Under the pieces are notes generated by a model. It was not told the origin of the DNA, ran no database searches, and saw nothing but the letters and a program-made list of their open reading frames with translations. The position numbers and the translations under genes are program-made. From assembly GCA_038087015.1 (NCBI GenBank), contig JASBNA010000006.1, positions 248,001-312,000 of the forward strand: a stretch of 64,000 nucleotides of DNA. The letters are read 5' to 3'. The stretch comes from Cerrena zonata. Taxonomy: Eukaryota > Basidiomycota > Agaricomycetes > Polyporales > Cerrenaceae. Positions 26,237 through 39,257 of the stretch are shown here, piece by piece. Every line of letters begins with the position of its first letter. Positions within the stretch are counted from its first letter, which is position 1.

Positions 26237-27812
26237 GAGAGGGACTGAGATCTAGTTCAGTCTGAAAGCGCAAGCTGGTATGGACGATATGGTGAAGAAA
26301 CACTTGCTGTAAAGTTATGTAGCAACGGTTGTGTTTATTACTACTTGCTACGCGCGCCAAAGTGATCGAGTACCTACCCGGTTCGGGGGGTCGTACTACT
26401 GAACGCCAGGGAAGCAACGTCACACTGGCAGCTCCGCTTGTTCAGGTCACTTCCAAGTTCTTCCTTCTGACTTCTATTAGAAAGACTAGTCGACTTCAGC
26501 AGTCACGCAGTACGCAATTGATCACAATACAACATCTTTTTTTCGACTGCTTATAGAAGAATTGAAATCTGCAAGGTGCGCAGTCACTGAGAGACCCGCC
26601 GTGACTATGCCAGAAGAGATCAATTATTTATTTCTGCTTATAATGAACTCGATGATACATGCTGTAGTGAGTACCGTGCCTCTCTCCTGCTCATTTCTAA
26701 TCTACAGACTGACCTTATATGACTTCGATTCAAATCTTAGAGTAGATGCTAGGAATGCCTATCTCCACGAGCTCAAGAACAGAAACATACGTCATCGACT
26801 TGTGATGACAGAACCGAGCATTCGACCAAAAGTGAGATGGTTATTGTTAGCCATGACGCTAATCAACCTAGCGCGACCACAAACCTCTTCTCACCTTCTA
26901 CTCTACCCTTGTGTAGATTCCTGTCGACTTCTTCCGATACAATCGTACGTGACGTGAACTATGGCGACGAAACAGTCAATAAATCATCTCAATATGACGC
27001 TGTGCCATGGTTGAAGGAAAAGGACGACCTAGTGAAAACAAATGTGCTGCTGATAGCATTCGTTGCGTTCACACCGATTCTACAAAGAGTACCACGAGAT
27101 GGTGAAGTCATATAGAAAAGGAAAACTCGATGTTTACTATCACGGTCGAATCTTCCCTCTGTTTGTATTTTCGAGTTATGCTTTCACCGCTTGGGAGAAA
27201 GGAGTCGGATCTGTAGAAAGTGTAGACTGATGCATGAAATGATTCCTGGGTGCTAATGTATATCTTTTTGTGAGTCTTTGGCACACCTATATTCAAAGTT
27301 TAAATCTCATTAATCCTAGTAAGATCTTCTTTTGAAGTGGCGTCAGTCCACCGCTCGGTCTCGGGCTGTGTGGTATCATCGATCACCATAAGGTGCTTGG
27401 TAATGTGCTTGGTAAGACCCTTTGATGATCTTCAACAAAGTGAGACACAGTGGCGACTATGATTTCCATATTTAGGCTAGATGCTGTCGAAAGTACGATG
27501 TCGATCAGTGTGCCTGCATCGAAGGGGCATCCGAGAACGAAAACGGCTTTGTAAGTAATTAGCAACCGACAGGTTCTTTGTAACTGTGACGCATCTGATG
27601 TGGACCTCGGTGAGACCGTTCTAGGAAATCACTAAGTGGATTAGGAAGACGTATTGAACATCGAGTTCTACCTGGTTGTGGTCGCCCGAGTCGGAATGGA
27701 GGAGAAAATATAAGAAAGGAGTCGACAGATTTCTTTCAGCATCAGCCAATTCGACTTGTCTACATTCTTCAAGCTCATAGCCTACTCGATCTCTCTCATA
27801 TTCCAAAGAACC
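26237..27812. other. Intergenic region, no supported gene
   Basis: A 1.6-kb gap between the start of the minus-strand BTB gene c and the plus-strand epimerase gene. A frame near 26562-26957 (+) has some protein-like stretches (DARNAYLHELKNRN) but no recognisable family, start context or splice chain. The last 100 bp before 27813 should be the epimerase promoter and leader. Confidence 0.4.
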
Positions 27813-29202
27813 ATGTCTACTTCTCGTACTTCCATCTTTTTCGCTGGTGCTACAGGTAACTTATAGTACGTTTGAGGGTTGATCTTTTATACTAAACGAG
27901 CATTTTGAAGGCTACATCGGAGGCAGTGTCCTCTACCGTCTCTTGCAGCATCCTAGTGCAAAGACCTTCGACATCACTGTCTTGGTTCGCTCTCAGGAGA
28001 AAGCTAAGAAACTCGAATCGTTCGGTGTCAAGACCGCCATCGGCTCTCTTGACGACCATGCTCTAGTCGAGGAGCTCGCTTCAAAGGCGCATGTCACCTT
28101 CAACACCGTTCGTATACACTATACTGTCTCCCTAGCTTTCTCCGAGACTTACCCTAATTTTACAAACAGGCCGATTCGGACAACGTCGAGGCCATTCGAG
28201 CGATCCTCCGTGGCGCACAGAAGAGACACGCCACGGTAGGCGACTTGCCTATTTACATCCATACGGTAAGTCTTGTACAAACATATCAAGCCATAAAAGG
28301 AGACTAAGATTAATGCGTCGCAGTCTGGTACGGCTGAACTCGCCGACAGTGATGCACTTGGCAACAAGACCACAGATGTTATCTGGGACGATACTAACGT
28401 TGAGCAAGTCGAGAGCATCCCCGATGCAGCTTTCCACAGGAATGTCAGTCTCGAAGTCATTGCTGCGGACAAAGCCGGTACGCTGTTCTTCCTCTCTTGA
28501 TTTGCCATAACTCGGAGCCTAACTCGAAGTCCTATCACAGGCTATGTTAAATCATATATTATCTTACCTAGTACCATCTATGGTCGTGTTAAGAGCCCTC
28601 TCGTCGACGCTGGGATTCAGAACCCGCAGTCAATCCAAATTCCATACCTCATCAAGGCCGCCTTGGGCAGGAAGCAAGCAGGCATGGTCGGCAAGGGAGT
28701 CGCTCTCTGGGCTGATGTCTCTAATGACGACAGTAAGTGTTTTTTTAAGAATGATACTGGATTGAAACTCACTGGACTTCTTAGTTGCGGACCTCTACAT
28801 TGCATTGTACGATGCAATTGCTGCAAACCCTGACAAGGTTGGTCACGGTATCGAAGGCTACTACTACGGTGAAAACGGCGAACACACCTGGTACAGCATC
28901 TCCCGCGCTATCGGCGAAGCTCTTGTGGGCCTCGGTGTGAGCAAGGATCCCGAACCCACTAGTTTCACTGACGATGAACTCATCAAGTACTACGGCTCTT
29001 TAGTATGTTCCCTGCTCCCACCTCCACTTATATGATCATAGCTGATTTTACGTTTCTTTTTCAGATGTTCGGGAATTTCAACGGGACCAACGCACGTTGT
29101 CGGGCTAACCGTGGACGGTCTATCGGGTGGAAGCCGAAGTACACCACCCAGGATATGCTTGCCAGTATCAAAGCCGAAGTAGAGGCTATCTCCAAGCAGT
29201 AA
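27813..29202 (+). CDS. NAD(P)-binding Rossmann-fold protein, epimerase/dehydratase-like
   Basis: Seven exons (27813-27855, 27911-28107, 28170-28265, 28324-28477, 28541-28732, 28785-29002, 29065-29202) total 1,038 nt and encode 345 residues with no frame break. The first exon ends in the nucleotide-binding loop IFFAGAT, completed as GYIGG across the intron: GxTGxIGG of the extended SDR/NAD-dependent epimerase type. Further on come RSQEKAKKLESFGV, a SxxxxGNKTTD region and SYIILPSTIYGR, which matches the region after the catalytic Tyr in this class. The Tyr-x-x-x-Lys is not clear, so catalysis is uncertain. The substrate is unknown. Proteins of this kind occur widely in fungi as putative NAD-dependent epimerases. 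Its 3' end lies 264 bp from the convergent NmrA gene. Confidence 0.78.
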
Positions 29203-29466
29203 AGCTACAGCTTGCACAGATCTTTTGAGTACAAGGATGAGTTGTTACATCGTGAACCAATTTGAATTTTATTGTTTATAACATAATCGGGAAGGGTGAT
29301 TGTACGACGCACAGCAAAAATATTTGTACAACGAGAGATATGACTGATGGTCACTCGTGGATATTCAGTGCATGCTCTACAAACAAAATGATAGTCGCAC
29401 AAGGCCCTACAACGTAAAAAAGGCTTCTATGAGCAATTGTTGGATAATCAGCTATAGCAGATCGGT

Positions 29467-30730
29467 CTACAAGCGAGAAATAATCTCCAAACGAGGAGCC
29501 ACAAGCCTTCCATCCTCCTGATTCTTCAACAAATCATTCTGCAGCTCCCCGGTATACTTATTCTCTCTCATCCACGCCTCGACCGTCTTCAACCCAGGAT
29601 GCACGCTCCTAATCCATTCCATATCTCTCTTCAGAACATCATCCTTGTACAAGGACCACCATGCCGTGAAATTCTTCCTCCAAGTCGTCGTAGTCGGAGT
29701 CACTTCTTTGACCTGGGTGGCTACGGGCATATCCACCCCATCAAAATTGTTGAACCAGTCATCGAAGCTCTGACGGGCGTAGACGGCCTTGTTACCGGTG
29801 ACCTTCTGAAAGTGGAGACGAGGTAGTCCCAGTTGACCATGTCGCTGGCGATTTCTAAGTCTTTGCCGGAGGTTTCGGCACGATGGTCGAAGGTGTAGCG
29901 GGCGAAGTAGCCTAGGTCAGAGAGAGCGATCATGGGGACGTGTCCATCCCCGACGGGGGATGCAAAGACATATGTACCATCGGCGCGTTTGTTCAGAGGA
30001 CCGAACATACCCTGTGCGACGATAATACTATAAGACACGCAATAACAAAGGAAAGGGGAAGAGTTGTACCATTTGTAACATCTCCATGTAAGGACCAGTG
30101 GTGACAGAGCTCCAAGTGAATCCATTCGGATCAGATGGCTGAGCTTTGAGGAACTCGAGCACACGACCTTTTCCGTCGTAATGTTCACAACGATATTTTG
30201 GGTCCCAATTGGCTTTCTAGCAACATACCAAGCAATGTTGTTGTCATTACTCCAATCGTCGAAAAGAAAATCCGCCGCCATACCTTGAAGCCATAATCCA
30301 AGTTACTCCAAACGAAATGTTTCACATTCCCGACCTGTAAGGCAGCCTCATAGAGACGCAACCCAGAATAGACCTCCTTCTGTTCTCCAACAGTGAAGCC
30401 GTCGGTGTTAGCCCACACACCATAAACGCCTTTTAACGCGTTGAGAACGGAAGGAAAATCTTCGTATGTGCCTACAAGTAACGCATGTTTGTGAATATCA
30501 GTCCAAAAAAATTCCCTTGGATTGTTTCTGACATTACCTTTAACGCATTCAACACCCTTTGCGGTAAGCAACTGTGCACGACGACTTTGAGGGTCTCGGG
30601 TAAGAGCTCTGACGGCGTAAGGAGAAGGCGAACCATCCTGAGCTGGGGCAAGGAGGGCATCGATCACATATAGGCCTTGAGTACCTGTTGCCCCGATGAC
30701 GAGGATGAGTTTCTTGTCGGTTTGAGACAT
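29467..30730 (-). CDS. NmrA-like NAD(P)-binding protein, frame broken by one base
   Basis: Four exons (30538-30730, 30284-30471, 30070-30216, 29467-30011). The N terminus LILVIGATGTQGLYVIDALL is the GxxGxxG dinucleotide-binding loop of NmrA/HSCARG-type proteins, which sense the NAD(P) redox state or act as reductases. Further motifs are GVYGVWANTDG, HFVWSNLDYG, and GMFGPLNKRADGTYVF. The C-terminal half is typical of the fungal NmrA family (WARSF-like YARQSFDDWF and the KEVTPTTTTW tail). At 29808 one C is missing: the frame changes between LVSTF and QKVTGNKAVY. With the base restored the exons total 1,074 nt, giving 357 residues. Convergent with the epimerase-like gene on one side, and with NDUFAF7 upstream in the same direction. 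Substrate and pathway unknown. Confidence 0.78.
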
Positions 30731-31179
30731 TTCGCAAAAGGTTAGAAGGGTACAAGTGAAGTGAGGAGCAAATGCAGGATTGTTGTTATGATTTTTCCAT
30801 CGAGTGACAGACCTTTATATACTTACACAAAAATGAATGTTTCGATGGCAGAATAAAGGTCGAGCGAAATAATCGAGTCAATGAATGAGGTAAATGTACC
30901 TCGGCCGTTACAAACCTAGTTAACAAGCCCGAAAGCAAGTGCTTAGAATCACTAAACAGAACATTGATCAAGTGTGCGCTAGAAATATTGATGCCCGACG
31001 GCGTTGTATAGACATCATGTAAGGACGCAAGGACATAGCTGATCGACCGTACCCAAGCTGAATACAATCCACCGAAGGCAGAATGCTTCCCTGTCTAGTT
31101 CAACGATTAATTCCAGCCTGTCACGTCATGAAACTCCATCCTACCTGACAAACACTCACCGACCCCACTCATCTCGGTC

Positions 31180-32886
31180 TCAAGAGGGTTCAGAACTTTG
31201 ACTTTGGATGTCTAAGAACGGCCACCTAGTCTCTGCACCGAGTCTACTCTCCTTCAAGCCGGAGATACCCATAATTTTATATTGCTTCCCCATCCCCACT
31301 AGGGAAACAAGACGTTCGGCAGAACCAGCAATGTCCTTCTTTCGATCTTCGTCTTTTGCTGCTTTTACCAATGCTTCTACTCGTGTCATTATTCCCATAC
31401 GATTCAGGAATTCTCCTTGTGTGAGCAGACCGAGAGGTGTAGCTGTGATGTTATAATGTGAGATGTGCTCACTGTAGCCTGAAATAATTCTAGGGACGTA
31501 CCATTTGGAGCAATGGCTTCTTTTAGGTATTCAAAGTCTACGTTGACTGTCAAATCACACTCGCCAGGACGATGGAATACGTCCACAATTTTATGTTGCT
31601 TGAACGCCTGTGCTTCGATTCTCAGCTATAATGCATCAAAACGACAAGATTAAAAACGCACTCTGAAGGAATTTGCGTATGCCTTGTCTCCACCATAGTC
31701 GACAATCAAAGCACAACCAGCGGAATTAGAAGACGAATCCTCAGATACCGGCTTCAGAAGCTGACCAATCTGGTGAGCAACTTTGAATGAAGCCGGTGAT
31801 ACTTCGATTTGCGACCCAACGGGTAACTTGAGGAACCTCTGCGACGACATGCCGAGTATCATCGAAGCTGGAGAAGGTTCCGAGGATAACACAGGCCGGA
31901 AGGAGGACGTAGAAGCTGAAGATCCGTCAGCTTTGAGGATAGTCGGTGCAGCTGGATCAGGTCCGGCCGCCAGGAGAACCTCATGCCAACCCTTCTCTGT
32001 TCTCTGGTGTGCAGGTAAGATATGTATATAGGCAAAATGGAAATGTTCTATGCAACATACCCGAATTAGGTGGAATGGCAATGCATCGAAGAACTCGTGA
32101 GCTACGAGTATGGTGAACACATCCTCCTGCCGAGGGATGTTCTCTAAGGTGTCATACCACTCGAGTTTGACGTCTGAGGAGCCTTCAAACCGCTCGAGGA
32201 CAGATCGTAGTGTGCCTTGTTGCATGCCCTTCATCAGAGGGCTAGTCTCTACCAAGCAAACTTGCTTAACAGCGGACTTGGTAACACTAAATTGTGAGAG
32301 GACCTAGGCAGGTTAATTTAATTGTGGACCACCGAAAGTGGTTCCTCAACACTTACTCGCAGAATATCAGCTGTAAGAGTTCCTTTCCCTGGCCCTAGTT
32401 CGATCAGCCTGATAGGTTTCCCCCGTCCAGCCTGCATAAACTGTGACAAGAACCAAATACCCAAGATCTATACGTGTTCCCACTAGTCGGTTGTTATCTT
32501 ACAGAACTCCTCGCCAGCAAACAACACTCACTTCGCCAAAGACTTGACTTATCTCCGGACTAGTTACAAAGTCACCTTTGGAGCCAAGAACCGCATGAGA
32601 GGGGTTCATGTAGTATCCTTCCGTAGGATGAGAGAGGCACATTTGCATGTAAGTGCCAAATGAGATTGGTCCGGCAGCCTGTTGCATTGTTCAGTAACAG
32701 CATCGTCATAAGTCAAATTGGAATCACTTTTATGGTATCTGATATTATCTTCTCCAAGTTTGTAGGAGCTGGTATGGAGGTTGTCGAGTAGCGACATGGT
32801 GAGTGTGATCGTGTGGCAGCTTGGACGAGTCGAGCAGAATGTTGCCAGCGTATAGGCTTCGGTGCACGACGAGCGACAGAGAACAT
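31180..32886 (-). CDS. NDUFAF7/MidA-like protein arginine methyltransferase (complex I assembly)
   Basis: SAM-dependent methyltransferase of the NDUFAF7/MidA (DUF185) family, which in other organisms methylates an arginine of NDUFS2 early in mitochondrial complex I assembly. The first exon (start 32886, MFSVARRAPKPIRWQHSARL) is a typical mitochondrial presequence rich in Arg and Ser with no acids. Next come ISFGTYMQMCLSHPTEGYY, GDFVTSPEISQVFGE, the SAM loop IELGPGKGTLTADIL, the ETSPLM strand, AHEFFDALPFH, and a late LIVDYGGDKAY. These are the signature motifs of the family in the correct order. About seven exons, the first joining from TIK to AAGPISFG through an intron at about 32679-32734. 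The C-terminal exon ends at 31180. The start was chosen as the ATG that gives the presequence. Confidence 0.85.
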
Positions 32887-33014
32887 TATTATGATTAATT
32901 GTTTGAAGAAATCAGGTAATGTATAAAGTGTGTGTTCAACCAGGTATACACCGTCGCAGAGCTTGGCAGTGCCAGTAAGATGTGTGAGGAACAGGCGAGA
33001 CTGCCGGTGAGTAT

Positions 33015-33034
33015 GAGAGAGAGAGAGAGAGAGA
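33015..33034. repeat. (GA)10 microsatellite
   Basis: Ten uninterrupted GA units in the region upstream of the NDUFAF7-like gene. On its coding strand this reads as (TC)10, a common pyrimidine-rich tract in fungal promoters and leaders. No more can be inferred. Confidence 0.9.
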
Positions 33035-33239
33035 TGTATAGGTTCTGTCTGTCTACCCGAACTAGTGTAGGACGTGTAATCTATCTCGATCGATAAGACA
33101 AACAAGGAAAATTATCTAGACAACAACTAATCTACTGTGTATCCCCGGCTGAGTAAGTACGTGTCTCTCGTGCTACTTGAGCAGACTCTGCGTGATGAGT
33201 GTATGTATGTGTTGACTAGGGTCGCATTAAAAACTCATG

Positions 33240-34665
33240 TCCCGTAAAACCCTCTTCCGGGAAAACCGGTCCCTATGAGAAAAGCTGCCCTATAGTTGTA
33301 TGTAGCCCGTCTTCACATCATGCGAGCACTCGCTTCACGTTGTACTTCAGCAGCTCACTAGCTATTCCTCACGTCACGCCCGATGGGTCGCAACGCTCGT
33401 GTCGACGACAGTTCCCTGTCATATCCGACGTTACTCACTAGTGACCAGGATACAGAGAGAGTAGTTCTCACCGTATAATACTCCAGAAGTTGTGTGACTG
33501 TTCCATTACTGTTCATCCAGCTGCGCCAGCTCCTCGTCGTTATGTACCCGCAGTATAGGTGTCTCTTCACATAGGACAAAAACGCGCCTCACATATGCCG
33601 CTAGTGCGGGGAGCAAAACCGTACGACGTAGCAGTTTCGTTACGGTGACGAGTGGGTTAGGTGGATATCCGGGTAGTCTGAATGCTCTGTCAGCATCGAG
33701 TGCCCTCCACCTGAACTCCAGCCTGAGCGCAGTAAGACGAGTATCACGGCAGCCAAATAGGACGTGGCCTTCGTCCTCTACTGCAGACCTTACTTTGCAG
33801 AACCGGCAGATCCTCCATTCCCGGGGAACCCGATTGACCCCAGATGAGCGTCGTAGCGCTTCTACTGCGAACGGGTGGTCTCCACAGATGAGTCTGGTGA
33901 GTGCGATTCGGTCTTCAGGGTTCATGTCTTCTGTGAGGTAAGGTCTCATGGCAGTTGTAATTGGTCTTGTACTCCATCACGATACTCGGTAAGTATCTTT
34001 TCCGCATGTGTTACTGTCAGGTCACCTCCTAGTTCAATATTGAGTGTGGGTATGAGTCGTTGTACAGTGAGATGGAGGTCAGAGAGCCAGGAGCTAGAGC
34101 CCGAGATAGCCAGCGTATGTGCTTCATGCATAGCTTCGTAGGGGAGTACCGGCTTCTCTGTGAGAACATAGACCAGGTATTGTAGGGCCGCTTCGACACG
34201 TCTATAGGTTATTGGTAGTAGGCCCGTCTCCGTGAAGAGTGGGGCAGTAACTGAGCGGGGGTTAAGACCTAGCATCAGTCTCAGGTAGCGGTGTTGTACC
34301 TGGGTAAGGTACCGATGCATCTCTTGCGTGCTGATAGCCACTTCCGCCGCACTGACAAGATGTGGGTCTACTCTTGCAGTATACAGTATACGTGCGGCCT
34401 TCGGGTGTAGTGATCCGATGTGGGCTCTCGTTGCAAATATAGCACCAGTAAGTCTTCGTGCTGACTTCATTTGCCCTTCTAGATGTTTCCGAAAGGTGAA
34501 TGTCTGTTTAGCCTCGAAGGTGACCCCGACATAGGTATACTCCCCAACAACCTTGAGTTGTTGTTCTCCAAGGTGACAGGTAGGTATCGGAGTACGGCTG
34601 TTTGCATTAAAGACCACAAGGAACGCCACCGCTTCGCTCCGGCGGAAAAGGCATTAGCAACAGTA
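33240..34665 (-). mobile_element. 5'-truncated LINE (non-LTR retrotransposon) fragment
   Basis: The minus strand encodes the C-terminal part of a LINE polyprotein. From 34665 it reads RRSEAVAFLVVFN, GEYTYVGVTFEAKQTFTF, LTGAIFATRAHIGSLHP and LYTARVDPHLVSAAEVAI, the stretch just after the reverse transcriptase palm in Agaricomycete LINE proteins. It goes on with a downstream frame (33506-33949) containing CRFC, ALTRLICGDHPFAVEAL and the zinc-knuckle-like WRICRFCKVRSAVEDEGHVLFGC. The two frames overlap by 4 nt around 33946-33949, so one base has been lost or gained. The RT catalytic core and endonuclease are absent and a stop lies just upstream of the first residues, so this is a dead 5'-truncated copy, as LINEs usually leave. 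I cannot see a poly(A) tail or target duplication. Confidence 0.82.
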
Positions 34666-34796
34666 AGATTACATTAGATAAGTATAAGATAAGTACACAA
34701 TTCAATATTTCATTCCACTCGTTGTGACAGGTCGTTTTGTCGGAGGTATGGACCGTACTATAGTAGCGAGAAAGTAAATGATCTCTATAGCGAAAA

Positions 34797-37700
34797 TTAC
34801 AGTAATAACTCGTGATATGTTACATTAGGCGTTGTATTTTCACCCGATGCCAACAGGACACACCCATCTGTTCGATGACGAATGCGCGACAGCGCAGTGT
34901 AGAGTTGTCCATGCGAGAAAACAGGTTGCGAGACGTCCACTCCCACCTTATCCAATGTTAGACCTTGACAACTGTTGAATGTTGTTGCATAAGCAGGGGC
35001 GAGGGGAAACTGCTGACGATGCAGTGTGTGCTTTGAATGAAGAGTGTGAGTAAAAGTGATGCGTGGAATAAGGATGTCGTTATCGGCCACATCGTTACCA
35101 TCGGTTAACAAACGCACAGTGACGATACGATTCCCAACACCTATAACCACTGCTCGTACATTCTTCACTAGACCTCGATCGAGGGAGAAATTGCGCATGA
35201 GGCGATACACCCCGCCTACTTTTATTGTCAGAGTGTGGGGAGGCAAGCCGGGTATGGCATGTCGTGCCGTATAGTCAAGCACAGAGTCAGGTGTGTCCAA
35301 ATCAGCATCCTCTGCCTCTTTCACTGTATCGGCTGCCAAATACGTCCGTTGCATGCCGTCGACACGTGCAATAAGTTTTGCGTTGTACGAATCGATTTGA
35401 CGATTTGTAGGAGCCAAAATAGAGCGTCGTGCACATAGAATGGGATCATTAATAATATGAGAGGGAAAAACGAAGTCGATTAGAGCATCTTCAGAATAAG
35501 CGGTGTTTAAGAGTGCAACGGCATCGTCACTCTCACCACCTTGTCCAACGACGGTGAGAGCCTCAGCGTAATCGGGATCAGCAGCGTTACGAACAGGAGT
35601 GTTCAATCGACGTATAGTGAACAATGCCCACAAAGGCGATGACTTGATGGATGCTTGGACAACCTGAGCTTTAGACCCGTATGGTATAACAGGGCATGTT
35701 TGGCGAAAGTCACCAAGTAGGATGATAGCTTTACCCCCGAAAGGAAGTGAACTTCTTGTTACAGCACGACAAACGTTCTCAACACATTGAAGGACAGCGC
35801 GGTTTGCCATGGGAGCTTCATCCCAAATTATAAGAGATGATTGCTGAATGAGGTCGCCTCGAGAGGAACCAAACGTGATAGGTGATTCAATAAGTTCGTT
35901 GTTTTCATTGACAGGAACCTGGAAGGATGTTAATGTTATGATTAATAATAATGTAACGATACCGACTTTGAATGTCGAGTGTGTTGTACGGCCCCCTGGA
36001 TAAAGACGCGCTGCATTACCTGCTGTAGCTGTAGGAAGGACAATACGTCCCAGGCTACGAAGATAGGTACAGATGGTGTTGATAAGAAATGTTTTTCCGC
36101 ATCCTGCTTTGCCATCAATAAACAACAGAAAGGGTCGGTCAGTCATTACAGCGTCGATGACTGTCGCAAAGATGTCACGTTGTTCGCTGTTAAGGGAGGG
36201 AATAGCAGTGTTTGATTGAGCGGCAAGTGCGTCTTTCTCACAGTTCCAGCGTGCAAGTTCATGTGTTATTTCTTGGGAATAACAGACAGGTTGCGGTAAG
36301 CCAAATTCGGCCAGAGATCGTCCATACTCTTCAAGGTAGTGTGCCAGTTCACCAAGTGCAGAATCAATGGGAGCTGCTGAGTGGGCCTCAGTTGTAGAAT
36401 GTGCGAAGTCAAAAGACATATAGTCTTCGTAAGTTTCCCATGTTGCACGGGGGTAGGGCACACAGTCGTTGATAAGCATGTGGATAAACAGGATCCGAAC
36501 CTGTCGAGGTGTTTTCAAAGCTTGAATAGCTTCGAATAATGCCAAATTTGCCTCGTTACGATCAGCGTAGAGACCCAATGCGGTAGCAGCAGCCTGAAAG
36601 TCAACATATTGAACATCGTCAACAACACAGAGTTGTTCGAATGACCTTGCAGGACGATGTTGAAGAAGGGCTCGAAGGTAGAATCGTTCACCTTCAGACG
36701 GACGGGCTGATTGAAGTCGTGCGACATGTGGTTTTTTACCCCGGAGGATCACATGCATAAGGGGAGCGCCGTTTGGTGATGGAAGCTCGACATAGAAGGT
36801 GGGTTTGTGGGAGTTGAGAATATTATATTTTTCATGACGGAAAAATGTATAATATTCAGAATATGATAAATCATCGAATGAAATAAGCAAACCATTAGCG
36901 GTGGTGTAGTAACCACATGGTCGCAGAAAGTAGCGTTCAAGCAATGATAAAGTTTGGGAATGACTCCCATTACGGCGGGAGTACTGACGATGGGATGTAG
37001 AGGAAGGTAGATGAATGGGAAGAGATGAAACACCAGGATCTTTTGACGTTAAATGGAAACCAAGTATTCGCCAAGTTGCTTCCATAGCAGACAAATATCG
37101 TGCACTGTAGTATTCTTCGATCTCATCGATCGGCTCATCTTTAGCTCCGGCAACACGGTATCGAGTACGATCAGGACCTATGAAAATAATTGAAATGACT
37201 ATGAGCAAAAGTGTGAAGTGCAAGATGTAAAAGTAAACAAACCTTTGTGAATATACTTAAAGAGATACTGAAACAGATGAGATGTACACGCCGCTTCCAT
37301 ATTGATGTGGCAGAGGAATTCCAGAATGAGAGGAAGGCAGTGTGCGACAACAATCTCATCACCTAGTTTTCGACGCCGATAATGGACGCGGCCTTGATTA
37401 TCTATTGTAGTAACAGATTGCAAACGTTTCGGGTAATCAAAGCGGCATGTGCATGTACCATCAGGATGTCGACGTTGGCAGTATTCGTTAATCCTGTCTG
37501 AATCAGGAGGAGGATGTCGGTGAAGCATAAATTGGCGAACGATACGTGCTTGTTCAGGATCATCAGGGATTTCAGCCGATATAACCTGATCAATGAACTC
37601 AGCGGTATCGCATGGAGCTGCGTATTTCACCAAAATATGAGCATGAGGTAATCCAAGCCGTTTCTGAAATTCAATGGAATAGATGAGATATAAAACCGAA

Positions 37701-38947
37701 CCCGCATTTTTGAACATGGTTCGAAGTGCCTTGATAAGTAGAGCAAGCTTTCGTTTGAAGACACGTGCTACAACGACAGGTATATCTGTGTAGTCTTGAC
37801 CTGGTCGTAGCTGGGACTGTATTTCGGGCCACTTCGCATTGCACGTCATAGTGATGAAGAATGTAGGGGCGCCATACTTGGCAGCAATTGCAAGGGAATC
37901 AGCGATCTGTTCAGATGCCCATCGGTTTGAACCAAGAAACGAAGACGGCAAGTATATATTCTCGGTATCCTCAACAACAGGGATTCCCATCAGTTCAGCA
38001 TCCTCTTCTTGAAGTCGACGTTGGTTCTGTCGTATGTAAAACAGACGACTGTCCAGATGACGACTGAACATGTCGATAACATACTCGTTTGTAAGCCGAC
38101 CAAATATGCGGAAACGATCCTCACGTAAAAGGCGTGCACGGTAATGCCAAATTTGAGTCGTTGATGCCTTATTGTTATCACCTGGACCATCCTGAACCCC
38201 CCACCCAACAGAACCGGCCGGGAATAAAAGAGGATATGCAAGGGGTTCCCATAAACGACTAACTGTCGAAATAGACAGGTTGGAATGATCAGTCTTTGAG
38301 ATGACCATGCGGCGAGGTTTAACCTCAGATCGAGTTGTATTTTCGTACATCATGATGGCTGCAATCTCGGGTGTAGCTGCAGAGTCGTCAAGGACAATAC
38401 ATGCGTTAGGACATTCGGCAACCGGTAATTGTCCCAAGATTCGTAGCTGCTGAACGAAGGGGTTTATGCGTATCAAAGCAGATGCTACTGCATGCTGCCA
38501 ATGAGCAGGAAGTGTGCAGGATAGATGTTGGAAGGGAGATGCGTTCGGCATGAAGCCATCATATAATATCCAACGCACAGCTGAATTAGAGTGAGACGGC
38601 CGAACACGGTGATAAATACGGCCCTGTATTGATACAAAGCCACCGTGGGAAGTCGGAAAGTCATGCGTAGACTCAAGGGAGGCAAAGGAGAAAATGAGGT
38701 TTAGGCGGCGCGAGAGTTGGGAGATATTGCGGTCGTTTATGAAGATGTTATATTCGGTAGGCAATGGAGGAAGAGAAGGTACATCGTTAAATCGGGCCCC
38801 CTTTTGTCCACAACAGAAATCAGGTTCCTCGCCTGTGAGAAAAAGAATACCACATGTACGACAGGAATGTGTACGGCCAGATCGTGGTATGAGAGCGCCC
38901 CACTGCAGATTACTGTTAGGAAGGTGTCCTATATCCCATACGGCCAT
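34797..38947 (-). CDS. Helitron RepHel protein (HUH endonuclease plus PIF1-type helicase)
   Basis: Transposase of a Helitron rolling-circle transposon. Two main exons (37243-38947 and 34797-37177) encode up to 1,361 residues. The N-terminal part has a Cys-rich cluster (CRTCGILF, CCGQ), then the Rep domain with the HUH motif in GLPHAHILVKY (near 37645) and the two-Tyr segment FQYLFKYIHKG split by the intron (37178-37242). The second exon is a PIF1/SF1B helicase: GKAGCGKTFLINTI (Walker A, near 36080), IIWDEAPM (Walker B), GDFRQTCPV, and the late FNSCQGLTLDKVGVDVS and YTALSRIRHRTD. Everything an active element needs is present and no frameshift is seen. A 16-residue hydrophobic insert after HSTFKV (near 35930-35980) looks like an unspliced in-frame intron. 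I chose the start MAVWDIGHLP (38947). The frame is open upstream to 39118. Confidence 0.88.
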
Positions 38948-39257
38948 CCTGTCTTTAGCAATTAGTAGATGAATAGATAATAGACGTCCAGAATAGCGTA
39001 CGGAGGAAGTAATAATAAGGATCGAGAGAAGAAAAGAAAAGCTGCACATCACTGCTATTCGGTTATGCCTAAAGTAACTTGCAAGCCACTGAGACGGGAA
39101 CTTGCTCTCCGTAGGCAATGAAATTATTTAGCATGTGAGGCAAGCTAACATATTGTACAATGACAAAATCGAGATCTTAACCAAGAAAGGATACATGGTA
39201 GACGGGGCAATGGAACGATAGGGGATAATGTGCCAAGTGAGATGTTAAGGAGTGATG

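Noticed and set aside
26562..26957. ORF in the gap between BTB member c and the epimerase gene
   Set aside because: No family match, no splice chain and no flanking partner; probably noise.
33240..34665. Treating the LINE piece as a host gene
   Set aside because: The motifs match LINE polyproteins, and the frame and the RT core are lost.
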